Positions 8,260 through 16,378 of a stretch of 64,000 bases of DNA are shown piece by piece. Origin of the DNA: Nocardia asteroides (GTDB taxonomy: Bacteria > Actinomycetota > Actinomycetes > Mycobacteriales > Mycobacteriaceae); the NCBI RefSeq assembly GCF_900637185.1, contig NZ_LR134352.1, positions 6,624,001 to 6,688,000 on the forward strand. The letters are read 5' to 3'. Below the pieces are notes generated by a model. It saw only the letters and a list, made by a program, of their open reading frames with translations. It had not been told where the DNA came from and searched no databases. A program made the position numbers and the translations under genes. Numbering within the stretch: position 1 is the stretch's first letter; every line of letters starts with the position of its first letter.

Positions 8260-9084
8260 GTGGCGCAGGATTTTGCACACCGAAACTATTCACACACTCA
8301 GCGCAAGGTCACCGGACGGGCCGGCGGCCGGACATCGCGGGATCAGGCGCGCCGGACGCTGTCCCAGAACTTCCTGGTGGACTCCTCGGCCGTCGACCTG
8401 ATGATGACGGCCGCCGACCCGGCCGGGACCGTGCTCGAGCCCGGTGCGGGCGAGGGCGTACTCACCCGGGCACTGGCCGCGCGTGGCGCGCAGGTCACCG
8501 CGTACGAGATCGACCCGCTGCTGGCGGCGAAACTCTCGGCACGCACCGGCGCCGATGCCGGAATCCGGGTGATACGTGGCGATTTCACCAAGGCGAAGGC
8601 GCCGCGTACCCCGTTCGCGGTGGTGGGGAACATCCCGTTCTCCGTCACCGCGGAGATCGTCGACTGGTGCCTGGCCGCACCCGCGCTCACCTCGGCGACC
8701 CTGCTCACGCAGCGGGAGTACGCGCGTAAACGCACCGGCGACTACGGGCGCTGGAGTCTGCTGACCGCGACCAGCTGGCCGTGGTTCGACTGGCGGCTGC
8801 ACGGCCAGGTGCACCGCACCAGCTTCCGACCGGTCCCCGCCGTCGACTCCGCGATCCTGCGGATCGACCGTCGCGCCGAACCCCTTGTCGCCCACCGGGA
8901 TTCCTACACCGAACTGGTCCGCACGGGATTCTCCGGAATCGGCGGCTCGGTCCGTGCGTCCCTGCACACCCGCTACCACGGCGTCGACGCGGCCCTGGCC
9001 GCGGCGGGCATCGCCCACGACACGGTGGTCGCCTACGTCCACCCGGAGCAGTGGGTGGCACTGCACGCGGCGCTGACGGGCTAG
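8260..9084 (+). CDS. erm: 23S rRNA (adenine(2058)-N6)-methyltransferase Erm
   Basis: A 274-aa SAM-dependent methyltransferase starting at GTG 8260, with GAAGGGG eight bases upstream. The N-terminus LSQNFLVDSSAVDLM, motif I VLEPGAGEGVLTRALA, the acidic motif II AYEIDP and the catalytic VVGNIPFSVTAEIV (N-I-P-F) are diagnostic of Erm/KsgA adenine-N6 methyltransferases. The basic N-terminal tail and the single-domain C-terminus fit actinobacterial Erm rather than KsgA. Erm methylates A2058 of 23S rRNA in the peptide exit tunnel and gives macrolide-lincosamide-streptogramin B resistance. The leader ORF suggests inducibility. Its 3' end is duplicated at 10212-10360. Confidence 0.92.
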   Translation: MAQDFAHRNYSHTQRKVTGRAGGRTSRDQARRTLSQNFLVDSSAVDLMMTAADPAGTVLEPGAGEGVLTRALAARGAQVTAYEIDPLLAAKLSARTGADAGIRVIRGDFTKAKAPRTPFAVVGNIPFSVTAEIVDWCLAAPALTSATLLTQREYARKRTGDYGRWSLLTATSWPWFDWRLHGQVHRTSFRPVPAVDSAILRIDRRAEPLVAHRDSYTELVRTGFSGIGGSVRASLHTRYHGVDAALAAAGIAHDTVVAYVHPEQWVALHAALTG

Positions 9085-9162
9085 CCGTTCCGCGGCGCCG
9101 TCCACTGGGCGGCGCCGCGGGTCGCGCAGGTCACTGGATCGAGCGGTGCTGAGGAAGCCGAG
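8938..9162. repeat. copy A of the duplicated erm 3'-end/terminator/cbs 3'-end block
   Basis: Contains the last 147 bases of erm, a terminator hairpin and a relic of the cbs 3' end (9144-9162, identical to 10420-10438). The stretch 8989-9074 is identical over 86 bases to 10265-10350; the flanks are diverged. The cbs relic read on the minus strand still encodes LGFLST and then departs from the Cbs C-terminus. Confidence 0.85.
9090..9120. terminator. hairpin terminator after erm
   Basis: Perfect 11-bp stem (9090-9100 with 9110-9120), loop of nine bases, six bases after the erm stop codon. An analogous but different hairpin occupies the same place in repeat copy B. Confidence 0.75.
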
Positions 9163-9289
9163 GCCGAAGAGGCATTCCGGCCCCCAGGGTCACGACGCAC
9201 TTCCGGCCGCAGCGACCTCGCCTCCCGCCGGAAGCGCCTATCCCTCTCACTCCGGCTCACTCGAGGTTCCGGTCAGCACCTGCCTTCGC

Positions 9290-9838
9290 TCAGCCCTGTG
9301 CCCCGAGTTCTTCGGTCAAAGTGAGCAGGAACTGAGACGCGGTTCGGATCTGCAAGTCCGATACCTCGAACTTGGTTCGACCGGCGCTGGTCCTCGACTC
9401 CTGCAAGTTGATCTGAGCCGTCTGTATATCGAGAGTGCCCTGCCAACCATCAACCTGGGTAACGATGTACACCGCGCTGGCCGCCTTCTTTATCCACACC
9501 TTCTCGTCCGTCCCGGACAGCGGGATGTAGCTCAGGTCGTCCTCGAGCAAGGCGGGCTTCGACTCGTCCGGCAACATTGCCCGTAGGCGCGTCTGCCCCA
9601 CTGCAAGCTGATCCTGCGTAATCGTACAGAGAGCTCCCAGCCCAATTTTCTCGCCGGGCGCGCCGGATCCGTATTCAATACCCGCAGAAGATATTTCGAG
9701 ATCTCTCGCGAAGAAGGTCAGCGTCCGATCGCACTGCTCGCGACGAGTATGACTCGACTCTGTCATCACAGGACTTTCCGCAGTATTCAGCCCGCACGAC
9801 GACACGAGCGAAACTGCGATCGCTGCCACCGCAACCAT
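9290..9838 (-). CDS. putative lipoprotein inside a lower-GC insert
   Basis: A 182-aa protein from ATG 9836-9838, which begins MVAVAAIAVSLVSSCG, a short signal peptide with a lipobox (LVSSC) for lipid attachment. The mature part has RREQCDRTLTFFARDLEISSAGIEYGSG, GALCTITQDQLAVGQTRLRAML and a C-terminal LQIRTASQFLLTLTEELG. I do not recognise the family; Nocardia carries many paralogous lipoproteins of this size. The frame is open upstream to 10162 without a convincing signal peptide there, so the later ATG is preferred. Codon third positions are clearly less GC-rich than in neighbouring genes, which together with the flanking duplication suggests acquisition by transfer. Confidence 0.6.
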   Translation of the reverse strand: MVAVAAIAVSLVSSCGLNTAESPVMTESSHTRREQCDRTLTFFARDLEISSAGIEYGSGAPGEKIGLGALCTITQDQLAVGQTRLRAMLPDESKPALLEDDLSYIPLSGTDEKVWIKKAASAVYIVTQVDGWQGTLDIQTAQINLQESRTSAGRTKFEVSDLQIRTASQFLLTLTEELGAQG

Positions 9839-10211
9839 GGACGGCCGCTTGTTTTCCGGTAGACCGTCAATATCCGAACTCGCCTGCGAGATCTGACTCC
9901 CGCCGATAATGCTCGTCGTTACAGAGCTCGCCCGGATCGCCCTAGTGGTTGAACCGGTCGCCATCACCAAAGCTCGACAATTCCGCACGATGTCGGCAGC
10001 GCGAGTCGAATCGCCATCAATCCCCCGTTTGTCCAGGCCTTCTCCGTAGAGTTTCAGCCCACCCTCTCGGACATCCATGCAGGTTGTCAATTCATGGACG
10101 AATGACAGCGTCTCGGAAGCGCTTGCGCGCCAACGGCTATCGAGAGATGCCGGCTCGCGCACTCAGGGAGCTCAGTCCGGGTCGTGTGGGTTTCAGCCCG
10201 TCGAATTGAGC
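9839..10211. other. lower-GC stretch without a convincing gene
   Basis: The minus-strand frame of the lipoprotein remains open here (to 10162) and encodes segments such as MDVREGGLKLYGEGLDKRG and GDSTRAADIVRNCRALVMA, which look protein-like. It might be an N-terminal extension, or the 3' part of a decayed upstream gene fused in frame to the lipoprotein. I see no RNA gene or clear promoter. Confidence 0.4.
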
Positions 10212-10360
10212 ACAATCGGCTGCACGGTCGCGCGTCGCTGCGCACCCGCTACCTGGGCGTCCATGCGGCCCTGGCCGCGGCGGGCATCGCCCACGACACG
10301 GTGGTCGCCTACGTCCACCCGGAGCAGTGGGTGGCACTGCACGCGGCGCTCATCCGCTGA
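10212..10360 (+). pseudogene. erm 3'-terminal fragment (duplicated, headless)
   Basis: Encodes only the last ~40 residues of Erm (RASLRTRYLGVHAALAAAGIA and onward to HPEQWVALHAAL) and its own stop. The core of 86 bases is identical to the 3' end of the intact erm. A one-base shift near 10230 and the lack of a start or motif I mean it cannot make a methyltransferase. Confidence 0.85.
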
Positions 10361-10367
10361 CCGGGTG

Positions 10368-10400
10368 CCGGTGCCGCCCCGTGGGTAGGGGCGGCGCCGG
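10368..10400. terminator. hairpin terminator between erm fragment and cbs
   Basis: 13-bp stem (10368-10380 with 10388-10400) containing one G-U pair, loop GTGGGTA, just before the cbs stop on the opposite strand. Confidence 0.7.
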
Positions 10401-10402
10401 GC

Positions 10403-11791
10403 TCAGTGGCCGATGGAGCCGGTGCTGAGGAAGCCGAGCAGGTCGTGGCGGGTGATGACGCCGACCGGCTTGCCGTCCTCGACGACCATCAGGGCGTCGG
10501 TGTCGGACAGGGCCTTGGTGGCCGTCGACAGCGGCTCGCCCGAGCCGATCAGCGGGAACGACGGGCTCATGTGCTGGGCCACGGAGTCGGTGAGCTGCGC
10601 GCGGCCTTCGAAGACGGCCGAGAGCAGGTCGCGCTCGGTGACGCTGCCCGCGACCTCGCCCGCCATCACCGGCGGCTCGGCGCCGACGACCGGCATCTGC
10701 GAGACGCCGTACTCGCGCAGGATCTCGATGGCGTCGCGCAGGGTCTCCGACGGGTGGGTATGCACCAGGTCGGGCAGCTCGCCGGACTTGCCGCGCAGCA
10801 CGTCGCCGACGAGCGGTTCGGGACCGGCCTCGAGCGGGGTGGTGAGGAAGCCGTAGGAGCTCATCCACTTGTCGTTGAAGATCTTGGACAGGTAGCCGCG
10901 GCCACCGTCGGGCAGCAGCACCACTACGACGGCGTCGGGATCGCGCCGGGCCACCTCGATCGCGGCGACCACGGCCATACCGCAGGAGCCACCGACCAGC
11001 AGGCCCTCCTCGCGGGCCAGGCGGCGGGTCATCTCGAAGGAGTCGGCGTCGGAGACGGCGATGATCTCGTCGGGCACGCTCGGGTCGTACGCCGAGGGCC
11101 AGAAGTCCTCGCCGACACCCTCGACCAGGTACGGGCGGCCGGTGCCGCCGGAGTACACCGAGCCCTCGGGGTCGGCGCCGACGATCTTCACCTTCCCGCC
11201 CGAGACCTCCTTGAGGTAGCGGCCGGTGCCGGTGATGGTGCCGCCGGTGCCCACACCCGCGACGAAGTGCGTGATCTTGCCTTCGGTGTCGGCCCAGATC
11301 TCGGGACCGGTGGTCTCGTAGTGGCTGTCCGGGCCGCCCGGGTTGGCGTACTGGTTCGGCTTCCAGGCGCCGTCGATCTCGCGGACCAGGCGATCGGAGA
11401 CGTTGTAGTAGCTGTCCGGGTGCTCCGGCGGCACGGCGGTCGGGCACACCACGACCTCGGCGCCGTAGGCACGCAGCACGTTGCGCTTGTCCTCGCTGAC
11501 CTTGTCCGGGCAGACGAACACGCACTTGTAGCCGCGCTGCTGGGCGACCAGTGCGAGGCCGACGCCGGTGTTGCCCGAGGTGGGCTCGACGATGGTGCCG
11601 CCCGGCTTCAGCAGCCCTTCCTCTTCGGCGGCGTCGATCATCTTGACCGCGATCCGGTCCTTGGAGCTGCCGCCGGGGTTGAGGTATTCGATCTTGGCGG
11701 CGACCAGGCCCGCGTTCGGGCCGACCACCGAGTTCAGCCGAACCAGGGGCGTGTTGCCGATGAGGTCGACGACATGATCCGCGATGCGCAT
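10403..11791 (-). CDS. cbs: cystathionine beta-synthase
   Basis: A 462-aa protein starting at ATG 11789-11791, which matches the length of M. tuberculosis Cbs. The PLP fold-type II core has YLNPGGSSKDRIAVKMI (Lys44 is the Schiff-base lysine), VEPTSGNTGVGLA, the GVGTGGTITGTG phosphate-binding loop and GGSCGMAVVAA. Residues from about 335 to the end form a pair of CBS regulatory domains (VSQMPVVGA, ADALMVV-like DALMVVEDGKPVGVITRHDLL). It condenses serine and homocysteine to cystathionine in reverse trans-sulfuration. The frame runs open upstream to 12031, but residues before MRIADHVVDLIGNTPLV are not conserved. metB at the window edge and the SGNH/thiolase neighbours repeat the mycobacterial order. 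Confidence 0.93.
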   Translation of the reverse strand: MRIADHVVDLIGNTPLVRLNSVVGPNAGLVAAKIEYLNPGGSSKDRIAVKMIDAAEEEGLLKPGGTIVEPTSGNTGVGLALVAQQRGYKCVFVCPDKVSEDKRNVLRAYGAEVVVCPTAVPPEHPDSYYNVSDRLVREIDGAWKPNQYANPGGPDSHYETTGPEIWADTEGKITHFVAGVGTGGTITGTGRYLKEVSGGKVKIVGADPEGSVYSGGTGRPYLVEGVGEDFWPSAYDPSVPDEIIAVSDADSFEMTRRLAREEGLLVGGSCGMAVVAAIEVARRDPDAVVVVLLPDGGRGYLSKIFNDKWMSSYGFLTTPLEAGPEPLVGDVLRGKSGELPDLVHTHPSETLRDAIEILREYGVSQMPVVGAEPPVMAGEVAGSVTERDLLSAVFEGRAQLTDSVAQHMSPSFPLIGSGEPLSTATKALSDTDALMVVEDGKPVGVITRHDLLGFLSTGSIGH

Positions 11792-12018
11792 AGCCCCATC
11801 GTTGCAGAACCCTAGGTCCGCGGCGCGACGTGGTCCGACGATGTGGCCTACGGCACCGGTGGGTGCCGCGGTCACCGCACCCGTGATTTCGTGCGCACAC
11901 GGGTAGCTCGGAGGGGCGGCGCGGTGGGATCTGTGGCTCTCGTGGCACCGCGCGAGCCGCCCGCTCAGTGGGCACGGCGCCTGCCCGGCGGCCGATTCCC
12001 GCCGTACAATTTTCGGAT

Positions 12019-12888
12019 GTGAGCGCACCACGAATCAGCTGGCGTACCGCCGCCGTCACCGGCGCCACCACCGTGCTCGCCGGTTCGGGTGCGGGCACCG
12101 TCTCCTGGGCGACCTACCGATTACTGATGACGCAGGCCGGGGCGGCACGCGCGGTCATCGGCCGCGACACCTCCAAGCCGCCGGAGGCCGACGGCGTGTA
12201 CGCGCCCGGCGCACAACTGCCCGAACCGTGGCGCAAGGGCGTGCCCAGCGACCTGCACCTGATGATCTTCGGCGACTCCACCGCCGCCGGGCTCGGCTGC
12301 CTCGGCGCCGCCGACGTGCCGGGCGTGCGGCTGGCCCGCGGCCTCGCCGACGCGACGGGGCTGCGGATCCGGCTCAGCACCAAGGCGATCTCCGGCGCCA
12401 CCTCGAAGGGTCTGGCCGGGCAGGTCGACGCGATGTTCGTCGCGGGGCCGCCGCCGGACGCCGCGGTGATCCTGGTCGGCGGGAACGACATCACCAAGAA
12501 GCACTCCATCCGCGCCTCGGCGCGCAGGCTGGCCGCCGCGGTGTCACGGCTGCGCGAGGCCGACGCGCTCGTGATCGTCGGGACGTGTCCGAACCTGGGT
12601 ACCGTCACCGCGATCCCGCAGCCGCTGCGGACGGTGGTCGCGAACTGGAGCGTGCGCCTGGCGAAGGCGCAGACCGTGGCGACCACCATCGCGGGCGGAA
12701 TCCCGGTGGCCATGGGCTCGCCGTTGGTCGCCTCGGAGTTCCGCGCCGCGCCCGAGATCCTCTTCGCCACCGACGGATTCCACCCCTCCGCGGCGGGGTA
12801 CGAATTGGCGGCGGCCCAGCTGCTGCCCGTCCTCGTCGGAGCGGTGCAGACCCGCCCTGGTCTTCCGGTCGCGCACGGCGAGACGTAG
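12019..12888 (+). CDS. membrane-anchored or secreted SGNH/GDSL hydrolase
   Basis: A 289-aa protein from GTG 12019. TACAAT at 12005-12010 lies eight bases upstream, so a leaderless mRNA is likely; the longer frame to 11968 would start before the promoter. One N-terminal hydrophobic helix (TAAVTGATTVLAGSGAGTVSW) is followed by the SGNH catalytic blocks: FGDSTAAGLG (serine), an ISGATSKGL glycine block, GGND, and DGFHPSAAGY (Asp-His). The orthologue in M. tuberculosis (Rv1075c) is an esterase next to fadA3 and near cbs, the same arrangement as here. It likely acts on esters outside the membrane. Confidence 0.85.
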   Translation: MSAPRISWRTAAVTGATTVLAGSGAGTVSWATYRLLMTQAGAARAVIGRDTSKPPEADGVYAPGAQLPEPWRKGVPSDLHLMIFGDSTAAGLGCLGAADVPGVRLARGLADATGLRIRLSTKAISGATSKGLAGQVDAMFVAGPPPDAAVILVGGNDITKKHSIRASARRLAAAVSRLREADALVIVGTCPNLGTVTAIPQPLRTVVANWSVRLAKAQTVATTIAGGIPVAMGSPLVASEFRAAPEILFATDGFHPSAAGYELAAAQLLPVLVGAVQTRPGLPVAHGET

Positions 12889-12946
12889 ATTCCAGAAAGA
12901 CCGGCTTGTAAACGCCGTTCACTGAACCATCCGAAAAGGAGTCCTC

Positions 12947-14167
12947 ATGCCCGAGGCCGTAATCGTCTCCGTCGCCCGCTCCCCGATCGGCCGTGCCGTC
13001 AAGGGTTCCCTCGCGGGGATGCGTCCGGACGACCTGACCGCGCAGATGGTGCGCGCCGCGCTGGCCAAGGTCCCCGCACTCGACCCGAGCACGATCAACG
13101 ACATCATGCTCGGCACCGGCTCCCCCGCGGGTGAGGGCGGCTTCGGCATGGCCCGCAACGTCGCCGTGCAGCTGGGCCTGGACACCGTGCCGGGCACCAC
13201 CGTGCAGCGTTACTGTGCGTCCTCGCTGCAGACCACCCGGATGGCCTTCCACGCGATCAAGGCCGGCGAGGGCGACGTGTTCGTCTCCGCCGGTGTGGAG
13301 ACCGTCTCCCGCTACGCCAAGGGTTCGGCCGACAGCTGGCCCGACACCAAGAACCCCGAGTTCGCCGAGGCCGAGGCCCGCACCAAGAAGACCGCCGAGG
13401 GCGGCGCGGGCCAGTGGCACGACCCGCGCGAGGACAACCTGATCCCCGACGTCTACATCCCGATGGGCCAGACCGCGGAGAACGTCGCGTCGCTGACCGG
13501 CATTACCCGCGAGGACCAGGACCACTGGGGCGTGCGCTCGCAGAACCGCGCCGAGGAGGCCATCAAGGCCGGCTTCTTCGAGCGGGAGATCACCCCGGTG
13601 ACCCTGCCCGACGGCACCGTCGTCAGCAAGGACGACGGCCCGCGCGCCGGCGTCACCTACGAGGCGGTCAGCCAGCTCAAGCCGGTGTTCCGTCCCGACG
13701 GCACCGTCACCGCCGGCAACTGCTGCCCGCTCAACGACGGTGCCGCCGCGCTGGTCATCATGAGCGACACCAAGGCCAAGGAGCTGGGCCTGACCCCGCT
13801 GGCCCGCATCGTCTCCACCGGCGTGTCCGGCCTGTCGCCCGAGATCATGGGCCTCGGCCCGGTCGAGGCCGTGCAGCGCGCGCTGGCGTTGGCGGGCAAG
13901 TCGGTCTCCGACATCGACCTGTTCGAGATCAACGAGGCCTTCGCCGTGCAGGTGCTCGGCTCGGCTCGCGAGCTGAAGATCGACGAGGACAAGCTCAACG
14001 TCTCCGGCGGCGCGATCGCGCTGGGCCACCCGTTCGGCATGACCGGCGCCCGCATCACCGCGACCCTGCTGAACAACCTGCAGACCCACGACAAGCAGTT
14101 CGGCGTGGAGACCATGTGCGTCGGCGGCGGCCAGGGCATGGCTCTCATCATCGAGCGTCTCAGCTAG
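12947..14167 (+). CDS. fadA: acetyl-CoA C-acyltransferase (thiolase), FadA3-like
   Basis: A 406-aa thiolase with ribosome-binding site AAAAGGAG before ATG 12947. All catalytic residues are present: acylated Cys90 in QRYCASSLQ, His361 in ALGHPFGMTGAR and Cys391 in MCVGGGQG. It cleaves 3-ketoacyl-CoA to acyl-CoA plus acetyl-CoA, the last step of beta-oxidation, or runs in reverse. No partner hydratase/dehydrogenase (FadB) lies beside it. It follows the SGNH hydrolase as in mycobacteria. A strong terminator comes 14 bases after its stop. Confidence 0.93.
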   Translation: MPEAVIVSVARSPIGRAVKGSLAGMRPDDLTAQMVRAALAKVPALDPSTINDIMLGTGSPAGEGGFGMARNVAVQLGLDTVPGTTVQRYCASSLQTTRMAFHAIKAGEGDVFVSAGVETVSRYAKGSADSWPDTKNPEFAEAEARTKKTAEGGAGQWHDPREDNLIPDVYIPMGQTAENVASLTGITREDQDHWGVRSQNRAEEAIKAGFFEREITPVTLPDGTVVSKDDGPRAGVTYEAVSQLKPVFRPDGTVTAGNCCPLNDGAAALVIMSDTKAKELGLTPLARIVSTGVSGLSPEIMGLGPVEAVQRALALAGKSVSDIDLFEINEAFAVQVLGSARELKIDEDKLNVSGGAIALGHPFGMTGARITATLLNNLQTHDKQFGVETMCVGGGQGMALIIERLS

Positions 14168-14180
14168 TCCAGACATAGCG

Positions 14181-14212
14181 AAGCGGCTCCCCACCGTGGT
14201 GGGGAGCCGCTT
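14181..14212. terminator. strong intrinsic terminator
   Basis: Perfect 15-bp stem (14181-14195 with 14198-14212) with a 2-base centre and a T-run (14211-14214). Bidirectional between convergent fadA and the Bax-inhibitor gene; the clearest rho-independent terminator in the window. Confidence 0.95.
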
Positions 14213-14233
14213 TTGTGCTGTTCAGGCCGATTC

Positions 14234-15091
14234 TCAGTCGCGCTGGAAGTAGCTCAGCAGGCGGAGGATCTCGACGTAGAGCCAGACCAGGGTGACGGTC
14301 AGGCCGAGGGCCACGCCCCAGGCGGCCTTCTCCGGGGCCTGGGCGCGGATCAGCTGGTCAGCGGCGTCGAAGTCCAACAGGAAGCTGAACGCGGCGATCG
14401 CGATGCAGACGAGGCTGAACACGATGGCCAGGGCGCCACCGTCGCGCAGGCCGAAGCCGCCGTCGGTGAAGAAGCTCGCGATCAGGTTGCCGACCATGAG
14501 GACCAGCACACCGACCATGGCGCCGAGCAGCATGCGGGTGAAGCGCGGGGTGACCCGGATGGCGCCGGTCTTGTAGACCACGAGCATGCCGAAGAACACA
14601 CCGAAGGTGCCGAGCACCGCCTGGCCGATCAGGGCGCTACCGCCCACACCGCCGAAGGTCACGTCGGTGAACATCAGCGACAGCGCGCCGAGGAACAGGC
14701 CCTCGAACGCCGCGTAGGACAGGACGATGGCCGGGTTGTCCATCTTGTTGCCGAAGCTCGCCACCAGGACCAGCACCAGGCCGACCAGGCCGCCGCCGAT
14801 GACGAACAGCGGGGCGAGCGAGGGGTTCGCCGAGGACAGCGCGAACGAGATGATCGCCGTGACGGTCAGCACCGCGAGGGTGATGCCGGTCTTGGTGACC
14901 ACGTCGTCGATGGTCATCGCGCGGGTGGCGGGGGCCTGCTGGAACTGCTGGCCGTACTGCTGCCCGTACTCGCCGTACTGCTGGTTGCCCAGCTGACCCG
15001 CGCCGGCCACGCCCGAACCGAAGTTCGCGTAACCGCCGACTCCCTCCTGGCGAGGTAAGTTCTTGAACACCGGATTCGATGAGGTACGCAC
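14234..15091 (-). CDS. Bax inhibitor-1/YccA-family membrane protein
   Basis: A 285-aa protein with GTG start at 15089-15091. The N-terminal ~55 residues are soluble and rich in Gly, Gln and Tyr (QQYGEYGQQYGQQFQQ), and after MTIDDVVTKTGI seven membrane helices follow (about 66-275). MTIDDVVxKTG and AAFEGLFLGALS are typical of the actinobacterial UPF0005/BI-1 branch. Members of this superfamily are pH-sensitive calcium leak channels in the cytoplasmic membrane; that role is transferred from family. The low-complexity N-terminal tail is common in Nocardia and Mycobacterium members. Confidence 0.85.
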   Translation of the reverse strand: MRTSSNPVFKNLPRQEGVGGYANFGSGVAGAGQLGNQQYGEYGQQYGQQFQQAPATRAMTIDDVVTKTGITLAVLTVTAIISFALSSANPSLAPLFVIGGGLVGLVLVLVASFGNKMDNPAIVLSYAAFEGLFLGALSLMFTDVTFGGVGGSALIGQAVLGTFGVFFGMLVVYKTGAIRVTPRFTRMLLGAMVGVLVLMVGNLIASFFTDGGFGLRDGGALAIVFSLVCIAIAAFSFLLDFDAADQLIRAQAPEKAAWGVALGLTVTLVWLYVEILRLLSYFQRD

Positions 15092-15229
15092 CGTGCGCCT
15101 TTCTTGGAGTTATTAGTCGCTGTACAGCTCCAACTGCCCTGTTCAACGTGCCGCGATCGGACAAAGTTCCCAGCCTGGACCGGACACCCGACGATCGGAC
15201 AAATCGGACTCTACCCCGTCCGACCGGCT

Positions 15230-16378
15230 CTATCGTTGTACGTCGCGCAGACCACGAACGGACCGCGTCACCGTGAATTTCTGGTTCCGGCCGATCACAT
15301 CGGTCCGTCCGACCATCCGCTCCACCACGCCGCGATAGTTCAGATGTGAGTTGTACACCGTCCACAGCTCCCCGCCGGGGCGCAGCACCCGCCCGGTCTC
15401 GGCGAACATCTTGATCGCCGATCCGGTGTGCACCGCCGCGCCGACATGGAACGGCGGATTGCACAGCACCAGGTCGGCACTGTTGTCCGCGGCCGAGGAC
15501 ATCGCGTCGTCGCGCACCACCGTCACCCGGTCGGCCACGCCGTTGGCCACCGCGGTGGCCCTGGCCGAGGCCACCGCGGCCGCCGACTGGTCGGTCCCGA
15601 CCACGCGCAGGTGCGGCCGGGACTTGGCCAGCGCCACCGCCAGGATGCCGGTGCCGCAGCCCAGGTCGATCGCCTCGCGCGCGTCCGGCTTCATCCGGTC
15701 CAGATGTTCGAGCAGGAAGCGGGTGCCGATGTCGAGGCGCGGGCCGGAGAAGGCGGCGCCGTAGGCCAGCACGTCGCCGTCGATCTCGGCGATCCGCTCG
15801 GCCACCGGGAACCGGGATTCCCCCACCGGCAGCGGCTCGCCCACGACCAGCACCCGCGACTTCTGCCTGCCGCGGCTCGCGCGCACCTGCCCGAACGACT
15901 CGGCCAGCACCTCGTTCATCGCCGGGGTGAGGTACTTGTCGCGCCCGCCCGCGAACACGACGACATCGGGAGCCGCGAAGCGGGCGATCGTCTCGGCGAT
16001 CTCGGCCAGGCCGGCCAGCATCCTGGGCAGGCGCATCAGCACCACCCGCGCGCCCGCCAGCAACTCCGCGTCGAGATCGTGCGCGGTGTAGCGATCGGTG
16101 AGCCCCAGATTCTTGGCATTGCCCGCGAGCGCGAGTTCGCCGGTGAGCAGGTCCTGGTGCACGCGCAGACCGGTGAGATCGTGCCGGGCGGCCGCCCCGA
16201 GGGTGAGCGCGCCGTACGCGTCACCGATCACCGCAACCTCGCCGCTACCGGCGGCCGCGAGCGCGTCGGCGGCGGTGTCGAGGAGCAGGCGGTCGGCGGC
16301 GTCGACGGCATAGAGGTTCGGCGCCTCCACGTCCGGATACCGGCGCAACCGGGTGAATACGTCCTCGACTCTGTCCAC
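15230..16378 (-). CDS. RsmC/RlmG-type rRNA guanine-N2 methyltransferase
   Basis: A 382-aa protein with GTG start (16376-16378). It has two methyltransferase-like halves: an N-terminal degenerate one (EVAVIGDAYGALTLGAA) and a C-terminal active one with motif I AIDLGCGTGILAVAL (about 239-253), acidic VGTDQS and motif IV LVLCNPPFH. The duplicated architecture and NPPFH identify the family that makes m2G in 16S (RsmC) or 23S (RlmG) rRNA. Which position is modified cannot be told here. A single gene with its own promoter region (15092-15229 lies downstream). Confidence 0.8.
   Translation of the reverse strand: MDRVEDVFTRLRRYPDVEAPNLYAVDAADRLLLDTAADALAAAGSGEVAVIGDAYGALTLGAAARHDLTGLRVHQDLLTGELALAGNAKNLGLTDRYTAHDLDAELLAGARVVLMRLPRMLAGLAEIAETIARFAAPDVVVFAGGRDKYLTPAMNEVLAESFGQVRASRGRQKSRVLVVGEPLPVGESRFPVAERIAEIDGDVLAYGAAFSGPRLDIGTRFLLEHLDRMKPDAREAIDLGCGTGILAVALAKSRPHLRVVGTDQSAAAVASARATAVANGVADRVTVVRDDAMSSAADNSADLVLCNPPFHVGAAVHTGSAIKMFAETGRVLRPGGELWTVYNSHLNYRGVVERMVGRTDVIGRNQKFTVTRSVRGLRDVQR

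Larger units (their letters stand above)
10212..10438. repeat. copy B of the erm/terminator/cbs-end block
   Basis: Matches copy A at 8938-9162 in order: erm tail, terminator hairpin (different sequence), then the cbs C-terminal codons. Here the cbs part belongs to the intact cbs gene, so this copy holds the native cbs end while copy A holds the native erm end. About 1.05 kb lies between the copies. Confidence 0.8.

Noticed and set aside
11792..12031. N-terminal extension of cbs by 80 codons
   Set aside because: Residues are not conserved in Cbs proteins, and the ATG at 11791 gives the normal length and the usual N-terminus.
12917..12927. Short palindrome GTTCACTGAAC before the thiolase
   Set aside because: Only 11 bases, does not fit KstR, KstR2 or FadR consensus and has no second copy; too weak to call.
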